The notes under the pieces are model-generated. The model saw only the letters and a program-made list of their open reading frames with translations, was not told the origin of the DNA and did no database searches. Shown here in pieces: positions 22,700-35,050 of a stretch of DNA of 64,000 nt. The position numbers were made by a program, and so were the translations under genes. Positions within the stretch are counted from its first letter, which is position 1. Each line of letters starts with the position of its first letter. The DNA is from Parapristionchus giblindavisi. Taxonomy: Eukaryota; Nematoda; Chromadorea; Rhabditida; Diplogasteridae. The DNA lies in assembly GCA_943737045.1 (NCBI GenBank), contig CALSFV010000291.1, forward strand, positions 372,001-436,000. The letters run 5' to 3'.

Positions 22700-23027
22700 G
22701 TATGCTGTACTTTAGGGATACTGTAGGGATGGGAATATGTACTGGCCAAGTATGGGCATACTTTACTTTGCGGATACTGAAGGGATAGGGAACTTGATCA
22801 TTGTTGTAATAATGTACTGTATGCATAGAGTTGGAAATTTTTTGTTTCCTTTTTTTCTACGAAATTTGCTAATATTGCAGTTCTTTGATTTAGTGGAAGA
22901 TGAGAGGTTGGTGCGACGGGAATGTGGGGGGTTGAACACTTGATTGGAATATTCAAGGAAAATTAAATAAATTATAATAAATTTAAATATAAATGGACCA
23001 AGAAAATTAAACATTGTTCGTACGCAG

Positions 23028-23087
23028 GTTCCTCAAGCTGTGCGTGCGTGAGCGCATCGTGAAGACGGTAAAGTCGCCCACTTAAGT
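23028..23087 (+). pseudogene. BAF250_C-like 'FLKLCVRERIV' exon with stop
   Basis: FLKLCVRERIVKTVKSPT then TAA; the CAT codon before the donor is lost. The exon shows more substitutions than the copies at 16,140 and 46,439. Confidence 0.7.
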
Positions 23088-23339
23088 CAGTTTATTTATT
23101 TATTTTTGTTTATTTATTTATAATGATCATAGTATAATCAAGAACTATCTTCTGAATTTAAAGAATGATCGAAATCGAGAACATGAAGCTTTCAACAATT
23201 TTATTATTTCTACTGACAATGATGGATCATTCTGTCATTCAACCATTTTGTCATTGCTTCTGTCATTGCTTTTGACACTTTTGTACCCTCTTTAGGATGT
23301 TTATTGTTTAATTATTTGTCTATTTATAATACTAATTTT

Positions 23340-23440
23340 AGTCTGTAAATATTATTATTAATAATGATAATAATAATAATATTAATAATAATATCATGAC
23401 GATGATATTATTATTAATATTATTATTATTATCATAATAC
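23340..23440. repeat. A/T palindrome of TAATAATA words
   Basis: An (AAT)-type run followed by its inverted copy, centred on ATCATGACGATGAT. It can form a long hairpin. It occupies the intron position where unit 5 has the much larger hairpin at 47,005-47,255. Confidence 0.8.
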
Positions 23441-23810
23441 GACGACGATGATAACTGATTTAAGAGTCATAGATCAAAGACCAAAGATCACTCTGGAATT
23501 TCTTGAGCAAATTGACGGACAACTTGTGGAGGAACTGAAGAATGACGCTCTTCATCTAGTTTTATAGATCGAATCGTCATGATCAGCCGTCGTTTTCTTA
23601 AGGGCGCATCCAAGATAATTTTACTCTTCTCTCTGGCAACGCTCTCTCGTAGACAAAGAAAGCGAGAGAGCATTGTCAGAGCGGAGAGAGTTTCAAAGTA
23701 GCTCGTGGTATCACTTTAAGAAGATCGTCGTAGACGTCGGTGATCGGACTAGGAAGTCATATGGCTTACATGCCATTTCAACTTGGACTCATGACGACAG
23801 TTTCATAGTA

Positions 23811-24020
23811 CTCCTGTATTTTGATACTTAAAATCTACTTAAACTCCGCACTTTAAGTGGACTTTAAGTAAACTTAAAGTAAAACGCAAGTCTACTTAAA
23901 GTGGTGTGGTACACTGTAATGCATTTCGTCAAATGTTCTTTTACTTTAAGTTTACTTAAAGTCTACTTAAAGTCTGTGACGTAATTTAAGTAGACTTTAA
24001 GTTTCAAAATACCAGAGTAG
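23811..24020. mobile_element. About 210-bp palindromic MITE of CTTTAAGT words
   Basis: The ends TACTCCTGTATTTTGA and complement-like TCAAAATACCAGAGTA enclose repeated ACTTTAAGTAGAC words in both orientations. Another self-similar element in the window. Target duplication not certain. Confidence 0.6.
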
Positions 24021-25742
24021 TTGAACATTCATTAACATAATTTCAAAGGCATTTCAGATCCATTTGTCGTACGTCTTCGAGGTATCATCTATGATGGCAT
24101 CACCAATGTGCAGCAACTGCAAGGTACTTATTGTTTGTGGTTTATCTAGAAAGTCGTAATCGTTAAATCCATTGTAACTTCGCATTCAACAGGTTCAATC
24201 ATCTTTTCGCAATCGGGGTTAATGACGTCATCAGAAGGTTGTCGCTGCCATCAAGTCAGAAGAAGATCATAGTGGATACTCTACTCGGGCGTCAAAAGAA
24301 GCGAAATGATCGTCGGAGTTTTGTTGAAGATACCTCCCTCCTATAGTGATCTTTTTTTTTAGAATTGATAAAGCTTTTTGGGTGTGTTTACGTTCCAAAG
24401 TGGTATCCAAGCCCGCGAAGTTAAATGGGCGGAGTCGAAATCGGTATATGTGTGGGGTCTACCTTAAATGGGCGAATCCACACATTTGGTTGCTGGGGAA
24501 TAATGAGTTAATTGCGCAGTATTCCAAATTACTTACAATGAATTATTATATATACAATTACAAAATTCATTAAATCATTTAATTTTTATTATTTCGTTGT
24601 TTTTTAATTAAAAAAACAGATTTATTGATTGATCTTAACGGGGCTACATAAATATCCGAAATCGTGCAAATGAATAGCTTTATCATTGCAATTGACAAAT
24701 ATGTACTTTCGATAGGTGTCTCCGATACGGGAAAATTGAAAAAAAAGGAGTGAAAAAACAGATAACAAAGACAAGTATTAACAAACAAAGAATAATTGAT
24801 TATACTAGACCATTGATAACCAACATAGATCGATCAATACTCTTACTACCGTACTCATTATTGATGAATGATCATAGATTCAATCAATTTATTCATATAA
24901 AGTATAATAGTAGATGAGATACTAGATGATAAATGATTATCGATTGATTATTGTGCGTTCTTAGAGGAATATTTAAAGGGTGGAAAAGGCATGGAATGGC
25001 ATGGCCAGAGATATTAAGGGAATACAAAACAATTGATTTAAAGATCGATAAATAATGATAGAATCAAACAATAAATTAACACAGGATATCGATTGATTGA
25101 CTAAATCAATAGACGCCAAAGTGGAATCGGGCACCGGTCGGCTGCTTGTCCAACACATGCTTGCCCTCGGTGAACTTGGCAAAGTAGGTGAGCTCGACTG
25201 CAAAATAATCAATAATCGAGCAGTAGCCTACAGTATCCTATTACTCATTTGTACAGTACGCTACAGTACTCGTTATACGCTTCACACACCGTATCACGAA
25301 TGGATCGATATTCAATATGGTGTAGGTGTGTACAAGGATACGGTAGAAAAGATCAATCAATCAATCGATATCCATCGCCTACAGTATGCCATCATCTACA
25401 GTACTCACAGTCTAATACGGTATTGTGCTTGACGACGTAGAGGGAACACTCGGCAAAGGCGGGATCGATGCGCGCAGCCATGTAGATACCCTGAAGAGAT
25501 TATTGATTGATAGAAAACATATTATTGATTTAGTGATTGATCGAAGAGAACTAAAAATAGGAAATTCAGCAGAGAAAGAACGTCAAAATTACTATAAATT
25601 AAATAAATTTGAAAAATTATTATTATAATTATTATTATTATTATTATTATTATTAAAAGGCGGATTTACCCTCGCACCTATAATCAATGTGTGGCACGTG
25701 TCACTACAGATTGCATAGAACGAGCGCCACCCCAGCTAATTT

Positions 25743-25812
25743 GAAACTCTCCGCTCTGGCCACACTCTCTCGTTTTCTTCGTCATACGAGAGTATGGCCA
25801 GAGCGGAGAGTA
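25743..25812. repeat. Short palindrome CTCTCCGCTCTGGCCA family
   Basis: CTCTCCGCTCTGGCCACACTC and its complement (first 19 bases paired) form a hairpin. A second complete copy is at 51,483-51,551; related broken copies are at 23,620-23,690, 32,278-32,310, 32,490-32,530 and 63,330-63,490. Several contain GAGAGAGCGTTG-like words. Confidence 0.7.
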
Positions 25813-26984
25813 TAATTAGCCTTTAATTCCTCTAACCGTTTCGGTAGGTCGATGACGCTCGGTCAGACCCTCAGTCCACTGCAGCGGCGCCTCGAACTTG
25901 CCGTATTCCTGTACATCAAAGATAAATCAATAACCGGAAAAGTAAATCAATAATCAGAGAAGAAAATCAATAATCAGAGAAGTATATCAATAATCAGAGA
26001 AGCAGATCAATAATTAGTGAAAAAATCAATAAGTCTCAACCGTATACCTTTCCGTTTAGTTCACACGAGAGTACTTGTCGAAGGCGACGACGAGATCATT
26101 GCCGGCCTGAGTGAGAGATAGCTATAGGTCAAAGATCAAAGATCAAAGATTAACGATAACAGGGATCAGAACAGAGAGGGATCAACAGCAGTGAAGATGC
26201 GGGGAAGGTCTACTATTCGTGCAGAAGGCCCAATATTTTGGTGGGGCCATGGTAGTTTGGTAAACGTTAAAGGTAAAGATGAATCAAGTTATTCACAGGG
26301 TGGAGATCACTGCTTATCATTCTTATAAAAATAATGCTAATAATAATAATGGTTATCGCATCTCATGGTTATTATGGTAGTTTGGTGCAAATCATAATGA
26401 TCAACCGTTATGTCGTCCGTATAAAACGCACATGTGAAATTGCAACTAGTTGTAAAACACAGAAATATTTGATGAGTCCCCCCACCCTTTTCAGCCCTTC
26501 CCTCCTCGCTATCTCTCTGATCTAACAATAAGTGCAATCTCGCTTGAACTCTCCTCTCTACATATATTATAGAAGAGGCATTGTAGCTACTCTCGTACCA
26601 AATAAACAAGTGTAGTTTATACGGTCAATACATCAATACGTACCTTGTACTTTCTGCCAGCAATGGCAAAGAATCGATCGGCAGTCTTCGGGACGACGTC
26701 ATTCAGAAGCTGCACGACGAGTCGCTTCGAGCCGAATTTGAAGAACACCTGCAGGGGAATCGATGGCGCATTATACCAATTCATTCGATACAACAGCAAC
26801 AACTACTACTACTACTAATCGGGGTTTGTCTTTAACTAAGAAAATTTGGCCCTACGAGATGCGCACAAGGCACATTCGCGTTTCGCAATGGTTGTATAGC
26901 AGCTGTGCTTCGACACTTTAGCAATTATTCTTTTTTCTCCGCAAGAAGTCCAAACAATTCATCAACACTTCTTCTAGATATTCA

Positions 26985-27070
26985 ATATATACCGTATCCC
27001 ATATATACCATAACCCATACATACCGTATCCCATATATACAGTATCCCATATATACCGTATCCCACATGC
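26985..27070. repeat. Tandem TACCGTATCCCATATA repeat in an intron
   Basis: Five to six irregular units of about 17 bp in the intron of BTB copy A; the same array is at 52,560-52,650 in copy B. TACCGTA and TACAGTA words are scattered through the whole window. Confidence 0.75.
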
Positions 27071-27870
27071 TCTCACCTTGGGTCTTCGTTCTACGACCAG
27101 CTCACGTACGGCTGCCAGAGCGAGTGCTGCCATACGCTTAAAGCATACTGTATTATTTCCCGACTACCGTACAAATAACCCATCGTAGCCGATTGGTATA
27201 CTACCGTAACCTTAACCTCAAATACCGCAATCCTCAGCTCATCCTCTACCGTATACCTCAAAGACGACGACCATGGACGCGTGCGACAGCGACGCGGACA
27301 CTGCGTCCACCGCCTCTTTGAGCTCGGACGGCGTCTTGAATGTACCCAGTATGCCACCCTGAAATATATTATGATTATTATTATTATTATTATTCTGAAA
27401 TATTCTCGGATTCTTCTCAAGAGAACAATAAAATATAATATAGCTCCTAGTATAGCATACGGTAATCAATCAATAAATCCTAGTATAGTATACGGTAATC
27501 AATCAATAAATCCTAGTATAGTATACGGTAAGCAATCAATCAATAAATACTAGTATAGTATAGGGTAATCAATCAATCAATAAATCCCAGTAAAGTATAC
27601 GGTAATCAATCAATAAATCAATACCAATGCTCTCGTACTCTTCGCTCGATCTGCCATCAGTATGAACTGCGCTCGATCAATGTCCGTGTCACCCATGCTG
27701 ACGTGACCTTCTGGAAAAATCAATCAATCGATACGAAAATCAATCAATAATTAATTTTAAAATCAATAAATAATCGATCATAGAATCAATCAATAATTAA
27801 TTTTAAAATCAATCAATAATATCTCACGTTTGAGGAGCGATTCGATGCACTTGCGCATGAGCGCGCCTTA

Positions 27871-28318
27871 TCCACTACACCACAAGGGTCGCTGAGATAG
27901 GACCTCAAAGCCGAGTTGATCTTAATTGGCTCGGATTTGTGCGATTTTCATTTTCGATTTTCTCGAAGCTCTTAAACTTTTGACATTGCTTATTAACGGT
28001 GTCTTATCAGAATCGGATACTGATTCGAATGGTATATGTCACTAGTCATATCGCCACGGGAATGCATTATGGTTCCCTTGTGAGCATGTCGATAAAGGTA
28101 AAAGGTAAATGTACAACCAGTTGTTCAAGGCGCACCAAGTCCTGCGGGAGATCACTGGTAGCCAGTGATATTTCGTTAAATAAATAAGCAAATAAATAAA
28201 TAAATAACTTATAGCCCAACAGGCAACGCAAACTCTACAACCACGAGAGACGCGAGCAGAACATATTCTACATTCAGAAGCGATATGAAAAATATGTTTC
28301 CAATAGTGAAAATCTGGA
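27871..28318. other. Foreign DNA at the BTB copy A deletion break, with a truncated tRNA-like stretch
   Basis: Exactly at the break the minus strand shows TGGTGTAGTGGATAAGG, an A-box-like tRNA half without its B box. Downstream there is nothing recognisable until the MITE at 28,319. The segment with AAAGGTAAAAGGTAAA at 28,095 recurs at 46,708 and 58,530. Confidence 0.5.
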
Positions 28319-28729
28319 ACTTCTTTGATTTCTGGCCCAGGCCCCTCGTTCACCCCCCCCCCCCATTTCGATCTTTTCGATCGAATGGAGGGGTCGTCCT
28401 CCTCATTGGGAGGACGATGTCCACGGGGGCGAAATGCTCCCCGAGCTCTCCTCAAGATGGGAGAGCTCTGGACTGAACCGGAGAGAAAGAATCGAATGCT
28501 TTTATAGGGGGAATGTGGTGTTATGGAAATGAAATTGGATTAGGATGATAGAGTATGGGAAAGGAGGAGGCAAAACTCTCATTTCATCATTCTATCAATC
28601 ATCATGCGGTTGGTTTTACCACAACCGAGAAAAGGATGGGCTACTACGCGAAATGAATAATGAGTGATGAGGAATGAGAAATGACTAGAATTAATCTGTA
28701 ATATCACCTGGGCCAGAAATCAAAGAAGT
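28319..28729. mobile_element. MITE, GGAACTTCTTTGATT family, copy 1
   Basis: Termini ACTTCTTTGATTTCTGGCCC and complement. Very similar to the complete copy at 42,492-42,908, which has a perfect 8-bp duplication; an internally deleted copy is at about 30,600-30,700. No matching flanking duplication is visible here. It carries an inner CGATCTTTTCGATCG palindrome after a C tract. Confidence 0.8.
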
Positions 28730-29215
28730 GCCAATAATTCATTTATCGTTTCTTGGACAAATAAAATAGCGATATTCTATGTAATATATATGTATTGATT
28801 TAAAAGAAGTAAGGACGACGAAAAATACTGGTAATATACTTGGGCAAACTTTGCCTCTGGGAAATTCAAATCGTTTGGGTCGAACGCGAAAATCGAGTGG
28901 TTGGGACGCAAAAAGTGGAACATTTAAACATAATAAATTTTAAAATGATCATTTTTTGAGTGATTTTTTGATAAATCGGGTGGGTCTTGTCGATAGGCCG
29001 CCCACGTATGCGTACGGTATGCATACAGTACTCTTCCCCTCTGTACCCTGCTCGGTTTTTTTCCAAACTTAAGATACACTTTTGGTTTTATTCAAGTCCA
29101 CAATTATTTAAGAAACTTAAACTCAAAAATGGCAATTTGCGATAAGAATAAGATAGCTCAACTATCTATCTATCAACTCTACATTGTTCAGGAAACGTTT
29201 CTGGGTGCCTTATAG

Positions 29216-29741
29216 CAGGGTTGGGCGGTAAAGGGTGACCGGTAAAAAATTCGGTAACAGTAATTTACCGGTCTGAAATTCCGGTAAAAAATCGGTAAAA
29301 CGGTAAAACCGGTAAAACTCTTAAAATCCTTGTAAAATCGCAAAAAAATGCAAAAAGTGTTGTCTCTACGTTTATTCATGCCACCAGATCTGCGACATCG
29401 TGCCTGAATCTATATGTGAATGGCAAAAGGCTAATTTGTTCTTACATAGTTATAACAAAAAATAATTTAATTTCTTTTACTGTGTTATTAAATTTGAAAA
29501 GAGTTATTTATGGCTAGAATAAATCTTCGGTAGTCTTTTGAGACATAAAATTACATTCGGATATTGTCAATTTCTCGAGATTTCAAACATAATATTACCA
29601 AGAGATACCCAGAATATCTAGTGTAAATTTCGGTAATTACCGTTGAGAAATCGTAAAATTTACCGACCGGTAAATTTTACGGTCACAGACTGGTAAAACC
29701 GGTAAAAAATCGGTAACGGAAAATTTTTCCGCCCAACCCTG
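29216..29741. mobile_element. hAT-type MITE of CCGGTAAA words
   Basis: The ends CAGGGTTGGGCGG and CCGCCCAACCCTG are perfect inverted repeats. The flanking octamers CCTTATAG and CTGTATAG match at six of eight positions, as expected for an old 8-bp duplication. Both sub-terminal regions consist of iterated CGGTAAAA words. A fragment lies at 7,900-8,037. Confidence 0.85.
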
Positions 29742-29951
29742 CTGTATAGGACTAGTGACATTCAGGTTTCGATAGCTTGTTGTAATTGGAAGATGGGGAA
29801 GTACTACGATCGTTCGATGAGTAGAATATACTTATAACAACAAAATATGCTTATTCATCTCACAAGATAAACTATCTCTGTGTGTATACAATCTGCTCTA
29901 GCGCCTCTTGTCGTGTTTTTTGGGTTATGGTTGCTGTAGGTCTATCGGAAC

Positions 29952-30308
29952 CAGGGATGTGCATTTTCGTTTTTCGATTTTTCGATTTTTCGATACTTTC
30001 TCGAAAAACTTTTTCGACGAAAAATTTTTCGAAAAAAAATCGAAAAATGCTTTTACATAAAAAGGCACAAAATTTCAAAAAAATAATCATTATTAGTGAC
30101 ATTTTTTTGAAAATTTTGGAAAATTTTGAAACAAAAATTACAATTTTTAGTGTGTAAAAATATTTTTTATCAATTAAGAATCACACAGTTTCAATTCTAA
30201 CGTTTTCATTATATCGATAGTAAAAAAAAATTTAAGAGAATAAAACGTGATATAGAAAATTTTTCGTTTTTCGAATTTTTTTCGAAAATCTTTTTCCTCA
30301 CATCCCTG
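29952..30308. mobile_element. hAT-type MITE, 8-bp duplication ATCGGAAC
   Basis: CAGGGATGTG and CACATCCCTG ends, flanked on both sides by ATCGGAAC (29,944-29,951 and 30,309-30,316). Interior of TTTTCGA words and a segment AATTAAGAATCACACAGTT shared with 21,811-22,325, so the two belong to one family with different ages. Confidence 0.93.
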
Positions 30309-30875
30309 ATCGGAACTGTGGGTTGTGGGGCACCATGCACACAGAGAAAAACTGTAAATTTAAAAGCTGTAATTTGATTTACGACACAGGGGCTGTTAAA
30401 AAGACGCATGTGATGTTGAAGAGCGCTCCAGGGAGATTTGCGTTGCGGCAGATTGTTGTAACATGGAGATGGGGAATGGAATTTGATCTTGTTGATGCTG
30501 ATATAGGCTTCAAGAAATATATGTGGACTGTTGGGATTGAGGTTTCGATGACTTAAAAATTGTTACTCATTTTCTGGTTTCAGAGAAATGGACGAGATTT
30601 TTGGCACTTCGAGGAGGACGACCCCTCCATTCGATCGAAAAGATCGAAATGGGGGGGGGGGGTGAACGAGGGGGCTGGGCCAGAAATCAAAGAAGTTCCG
30701 AATTATTATACGTTACCTCTTGAGCACAGCTCCCGTGAATGGACTCGTGCCCTCATTCGGCATCATCACTCCCAGATACGTGTCCATCCTCATGCTCAAT
30801 TCGTCCGTGTCCCCGTCACGACGCAGCGGAATGTGCGCATCCAGCATCTGGGTTAATTAAATTTATATAATAATA

Positions 30876-32143
30876 CAGGGTGCGTGAAAATTACCGGCAC
30901 TCGAACTTTTATCAATATCTCCCCTTAGAATGCGATTTGAGCAACCAGTTTCGTATCATTATTTATTCAATTATTCAGTAACAAGAACATGTTAATAGAT
31001 TTCAATTTGCCTCTCATTCGCTTCGAAGCTAGCCCGAAGGAGCTGTTATCGTCGACGGTGTCCCGTGCTCAGAGGAGAATCGATTTCAGGCTGAACAGAG
31101 TCGTGTACTCGGTAGAGGAGATCTTGCTCTCCAGAACCCCCCCCCCATACTGTCAAGTCCAGGGGATTCTTAGTCACGGGAATTTTTCATTCATTTTGAG
31201 CCATGTACGTTCTCATAACTTAGTTGGTTTTGGCCTCGAATTTATGTCTGGGTGCGCCATGCTGCTGCAGCCTCCAAAAGCTCCGACTGAAGTGAGAATT
31301 GGACCAGAAGAGGAGTACGTCTCTCAGGATGTGATTGGCGTAGTAGTTATTATTCGCCTTTACGCCTGACGATACAAAGACGACAAGAATCCGACCGGTG
31401 GGGAAGAGGCCCTAGCACACCATCACATAGGCAGGATGCGAGGTTGACCGGTGATGCCACCCAGTTTGGCAGATTCCTTGGAATCATGGTCTATGATTAT
31501 GTCGTTCGGAGTATTGAAATTAAATTCGAGTTTAAAAAATTTTTCGTCAGTAAAGAGAGCGGTGAAATGTTCGTAAATGTGAAACCGGTCGAGAAAGAAA
31601 GGTCATCGCATTCTTCGCAGATTGATCTGAGGATCGTTTAAATCAAGCAGTTTACAGTACTTATATAGGTGCTACATCAGGCCATATTTGACGATCTTGT
31701 GAATAAAGAAGTCAAAGATGCCGAGCTTTCAACAATATCGACCATGCACCGCGTGGGATTACGGTAGATGTTCTGCCGAATTATCTCACGGTTCTGGGGT
31801 GAAGTTGCGGACACCGGCGTTCCACTCCCTGGACGGAACTCGGCACCTTCCGTGCCGAGTTCCTGATACCGTCGGTTTGCGTGATAAACGGTTCTCTTGG
31901 GAAAGTTGAGTTGAAAGAAGATGTTGGCGGGCTTGATTCCTTCGAGAGAGAGCGTCCGGATCGTAGATCTCATCGGGTTTGCCTTCACCATTATTGACTA
32001 ACTAGACTAAGCGAATTGAAACCTCGAACGCTTTTACACGAAAGGTCACACGTCATAATCATGCAACTGGTTTTGCGAAATATCGATTAGCCGCTAATGC
32101 GCAATATGATACAATCGAGTGCCGGTAATTTTCACGCACCCTG
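30876..32143 (-). mobile_element. Mariner-type transposon, 1,268 bp
   Basis: Perfect 28-bp terminal inverted repeats beginning CAGGGTGCGTGAAAATTACC, flanked by TA on both sides (30,874-30,875 and 32,144-32,145). Size is typical of mariner. It sits in intron 2 of BTB copy A. A decayed transposase is read on the minus strand. Confidence 0.95.
31030..31991 (-). pseudogene. Mariner transposase, decayed
   Basis: The first 100 codons (from 31,991) are open: a helix-turn-helix-type DNA-binding region with FPKRTVYHANRRYQELG, then a linker with RPGSGTPVSATSPQN, as in Tc1/mariner transposases. Further down, in another frame with two stops, LQQHGAPRHK and KNPLDLTVW match the conserved catalytic-domain landmarks LQQDGAPAH and NPLDYYVW. 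The second catalytic Asp of the LQQD motif is His here. Frameshifts and stops make it inactive. Confidence 0.85.
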
Positions 32144-32289
32144 TAATAATAATAATAAATAAATTTTAATAAAAAATAAATATTTTAAAAATTACGCACT
32201 AACCGGGAGTGGCGGGATATAGTATACAAAATTTGCTTATTCAGAAGTGTTAAAGGCACTCCCCGAACTAATTTTAAACTCTCCGCTCT

Positions 32290-32475
32290 AGCAATGCACT
32301 GAGAGCAAACTTACCCAAATATGGGTAATAGATTTGCCAACTTACGATACTTATGTACACGATTTGCCCATATTTGGGCAAATGGTAGCCCAAAAACCAC
32401 CGATTTGCCCATATACAGGCTATCATTTGCCTGAATACGGGCAAATCGTTCGCCAACAAACGGCATTCGGGCAAA
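32290..32475. repeat. Repeat of 'AATATGGGCAAATC' words
   Basis: Several direct and inverted occurrences of a word like CCCATATTTGGGCAAAT with variations, bounded by ACTGAGAGCAAACTTACCC and its partial complement TTTAATCTCTGTGTG. A small self-similar palindromic insert inside a CTCTCCGCT repeat. Confidence 0.6.
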
Positions 32476-32948
32476 TTTAATCTCTGTGTGCTCTCCGCTT
32501 GGATTCTCTGAGAGTGTTGTCAGAGCCGATGGTAATTATCTTTTTTGAAGATCCAACGCACATTAAATATAGCAATCTCACGTGATAAACGTTCTCACAC
32601 CTTCTAACATCCAACCAATCAATAATTCCTACCGTATGATTGTCCACTCCACTGGTTCGCATCAAGACTACGTGCAGGGAGGAGCGCTGGTCCGCATCGA
32701 TTGGTTGGATTGACTTGACTAATAAGGGAAGGGTACTTGGTCGTGTGTCGGAAAATCTAACAAAATGTATATGGTTGGAAAGAGGACAAAATTCTAAGAC
32801 TTTTTGGTCTTTTCGTTTTGTCGCCTCGGACTTCCTAACGACCGAAAATCGATTTTGAAAAAGAGCAATTCCATGGATGAAATTTCGAGGGTCCAATGGC
32901 AGAGATATCTTTTAGATACCTCATCTCGCCCTTGCATTCCTTTACCAA

Positions 32949-33030
32949 GCAACGCGTGGCGCAGTAGGTAAGAGACTCGCCTATAAAACTTTTGTGTGTT
33001 CGGTTTCAATGGTTCGATTCCTTTCATTGC
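32949..33030 (+). other. tRNA-like sequence, left arm of the 33-kb foldback
   Basis: GCAACGCGTGGCGCAGTAGG start, A-box-like TGGCGCAGTAGGTAAGAG, B box GGTTCGATTCC, ending CATTGC. The outer bases GCAA and TTGC can pair. 82 nt, slightly long for a class I tRNA. Followed by TTTTTGCTAATTTTA. Confidence 0.65.
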
Positions 33031-33107
33031 AAGTTGTTTTTGCTAATTTTATTTTTGATAAAACTCTTTTTTATTAACAGTTTAACAACAAATGTACGAT
33101 CCAATAC

Positions 33108-33424
33108 TTAACAACGGTGCATATTGGACCAGAAACATGAAAAGAAGAAGCTGACTCTGCAGCAAGGACAGATGGTACAGCCTGGCTCGCCACAAGGGCA
33201 AGGCGTAGAGATTCCTTGAGCGAACATGACGCTCATGGGTGAATACCAGGGAGGCGGGCGGGTGTCAATGAAGCCTCCCTTGAAGAAAACGTAAGCGATA
33301 TATGAATTGAAGGCGTCGCTGCCCAGGCACCAATGCACTTGCAGCGCAATTTGAGCAGGTTTTCGCTAGCGGGGATACGGTAGTCAATTTTTCGGAAGAG
33401 TATCATGGAATTCAACCGCTTCAC
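33108..33424 (-). other. Loop of the 33-kb foldback, coding-like but broken
   Basis: Minus-strand pieces such as MILFRKIDYRIPASENLLKL and, in a shifted frame, DAFNSYIAYVFFKGGFIDT look protein-like, but no continuous ORF exists and no family is recognised. Confidence 0.35.
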
Positions 33425-33620
33425 CCATGAGACTCATGTTCGGTCAAGGGATCTCGCCCCTGTGGCGAACCAGGCTGTACCATCTGTCCTCGTTGCAGTT
33501 AGCTTCTGCTTTTCATGTTTCTGGCCCAATATGCACCGTTGTTAAGTATTGGCTCGTACATTTGTTGTTAAATTGTTAATAAAAAGAGTTTGATCAAAAA
33601 TAAAATGAGCAAAAAAAGTT

Positions 33621-33702
33621 GCAATGAAAGGAATCGAACCATTGAAACAGAACACACAAAAGTCTTATAGACGGGTCTCTTACCTACTGCGCCACGTGTT
33701 GC
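33621..33702 (-). other. tRNA-like sequence, right arm of the 33-kb foldback
   Basis: Inverted copy of 32,949-33,030 with several substitutions but with both boxes preserved (TGGCGCAGTAGGTAAGAG and GGTTCGATTCC). It points toward the loop and the left copy. Confidence 0.65.
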
Positions 33703-35050
33703 TTGGTAAGGGAATGCAAGGGCGAGATGAGGTATCTAAAATATATCTCTGCCATTGGACCCTCGAAATTTCACCCATTGAATTGCTCTTTTTCAAAATC
33801 GATTTTCGGTCCTTAAGAAGTCCGAGGCGACAAAACGAAAAGACCAAAAAGTCTTAGAATTTTGTCCTCTTTCCAACCATATACATTTTGTTAGATTTTC
33901 CGACACACGACCAAGTACCCTTCCCTTATAAGAGATTGAGCGGGGGCACACCCACCGCATCCTTGGTCGTCTTGTCCAGTGAGAGTGACACTTCCCTAGA
34001 GATGTTAAATTATTAATTAAATTATTGATTAAGATATACTGTTCTAAACATACATAAATAAAATAAAATGAAGGCCATTGATAGAGGGGACAACCACTTG
34101 AACAATTACTATTGCTAGCATGTCAGTATCGAATCATAGTCGCTGATATATATCAACCCTTCAAGAGACATCGAAACCAGAACGCACCAGGCAAAACGCT
34201 TTGATTATATTATTGAGAAAAAACGTCTCTCTCTCTACTAGCGTCAATCAATAAATCGATCAGTCAACCAATAATTATTATTATTATTATCCTAAATAAA
34301 TACCCAGAACTGGTAAAACAATGTGTTCATGTATCCCCAAGTTGGACCCAACCATTTATCCCCCCCCCCCCACCAGAGCATGCACCCAGTTGAACTCTCG
34401 TTTCGGATTATTATCATGAGTGGTTGTTGCCACCAACCAGCCAATGTTAACCTGCTACATCCAAACGCTCAACTACTGATGACTATTATATTCACTCCAA
34501 GCGAATCTCAGGATAATCGAGACCACACATCCAAAGGAAGAGGGGGTGCATGCAAGTTCGAAAAGAAAGAAATTGCAGAGAAACTTTTTTCTGCACACTC
34601 TCTCGCTTGTTTTTTCCTTTTCTTTTCGTAATTTTCAAGAATTTCAAACAACCGTTTCATGCAACTTCCTCAAGCGGCAGGAATAATTTACCGGGGCTAC
34701 CCGATCTTGAACCCACTTCTTCGAACACTAGCAACCTCCAGGGATACCATCTGTCAATCAATCGTTTCCCACTTACCATTTTGCACTGTCATACACAATC
34801 CTAGTCCACCTCTAACACCAACAACTTCCAGGTATGCCATCCCATCTGTGCTCATTCAACAAATCATGTACTTAGTCACTTACCATTTCGCACTATCATA
34901 CACCATCCTAATCGGCAGTGTCCCCTTCGGTTTGAGTGACAGCACGAACTCGTCATCCTCCTCCTCCTCCTCTTCTTCCCCGTCAACTTCCTCCTCTGGT
35001 GCACCAGTCTTCCTCGCCACTGGCTCCACCGAAGTCGCCTTGCGCTTCAT

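Larger units (their letters stand above)
32723..33928. mobile_element. 1.2-kb foldback element inside BTB exon 2, TAA target duplication
   Basis: Ends TAAGGGAAGGGTACTTGG and complement, flanked by TAA (32,720-32,722 and 33,929-33,931). Copy B at about 63,715 has the uninterrupted exon. Arms are about 520 bp (to about 33,242 and from about 33,420) and each holds an inward-facing tRNA-like segment with B box GGTTCGATTCC. A 3-bp TAA duplication is typical of PIF/Harbinger elements (TWA), though TA plus a shared base is also possible. No transposase. Confidence 0.9.
25106..35050 (-). pseudogene. BTB/POZ-domain gene, copy A (disrupted)
   Basis: Runs right to left. Exon 1 (35,050-34,884) starts MKRKATSVEPVARK and has an acidic stretch. 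Exon 2 (33,995-32,633) encodes EVSLSLDKTTK and later SIQPIDADQRSS but is split by a 1.2-kb foldback. Exon 3 (30,847-30,717) reads MLDAHIPLRRDGDTDEL. The next exons of copy B, carrying a Lys/Arg-rich segment and the BTB core, are missing: homology stops at about 27,870 inside an exon and foreign repeat DNA fills 27,871-30,700. The 3' exons resume and end FHFGVY-stop at 25,106. One base is lost near 26,063, turning the VELNGK codons into a stop. A mariner lies in intron 2. The copy cannot encode the BTB fold. Because exon 1 is outside the window for copy B, copy A is the only source for the N-terminus. Confidence 0.8.

Noticed and set aside
17490..33702. Functional tRNA genes at the tRNA-like segments
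   Set aside because: Box A and B are good, but acceptor stems and anticodon arms do not fold into proper cloverleaves and every copy lies in a repeat element.
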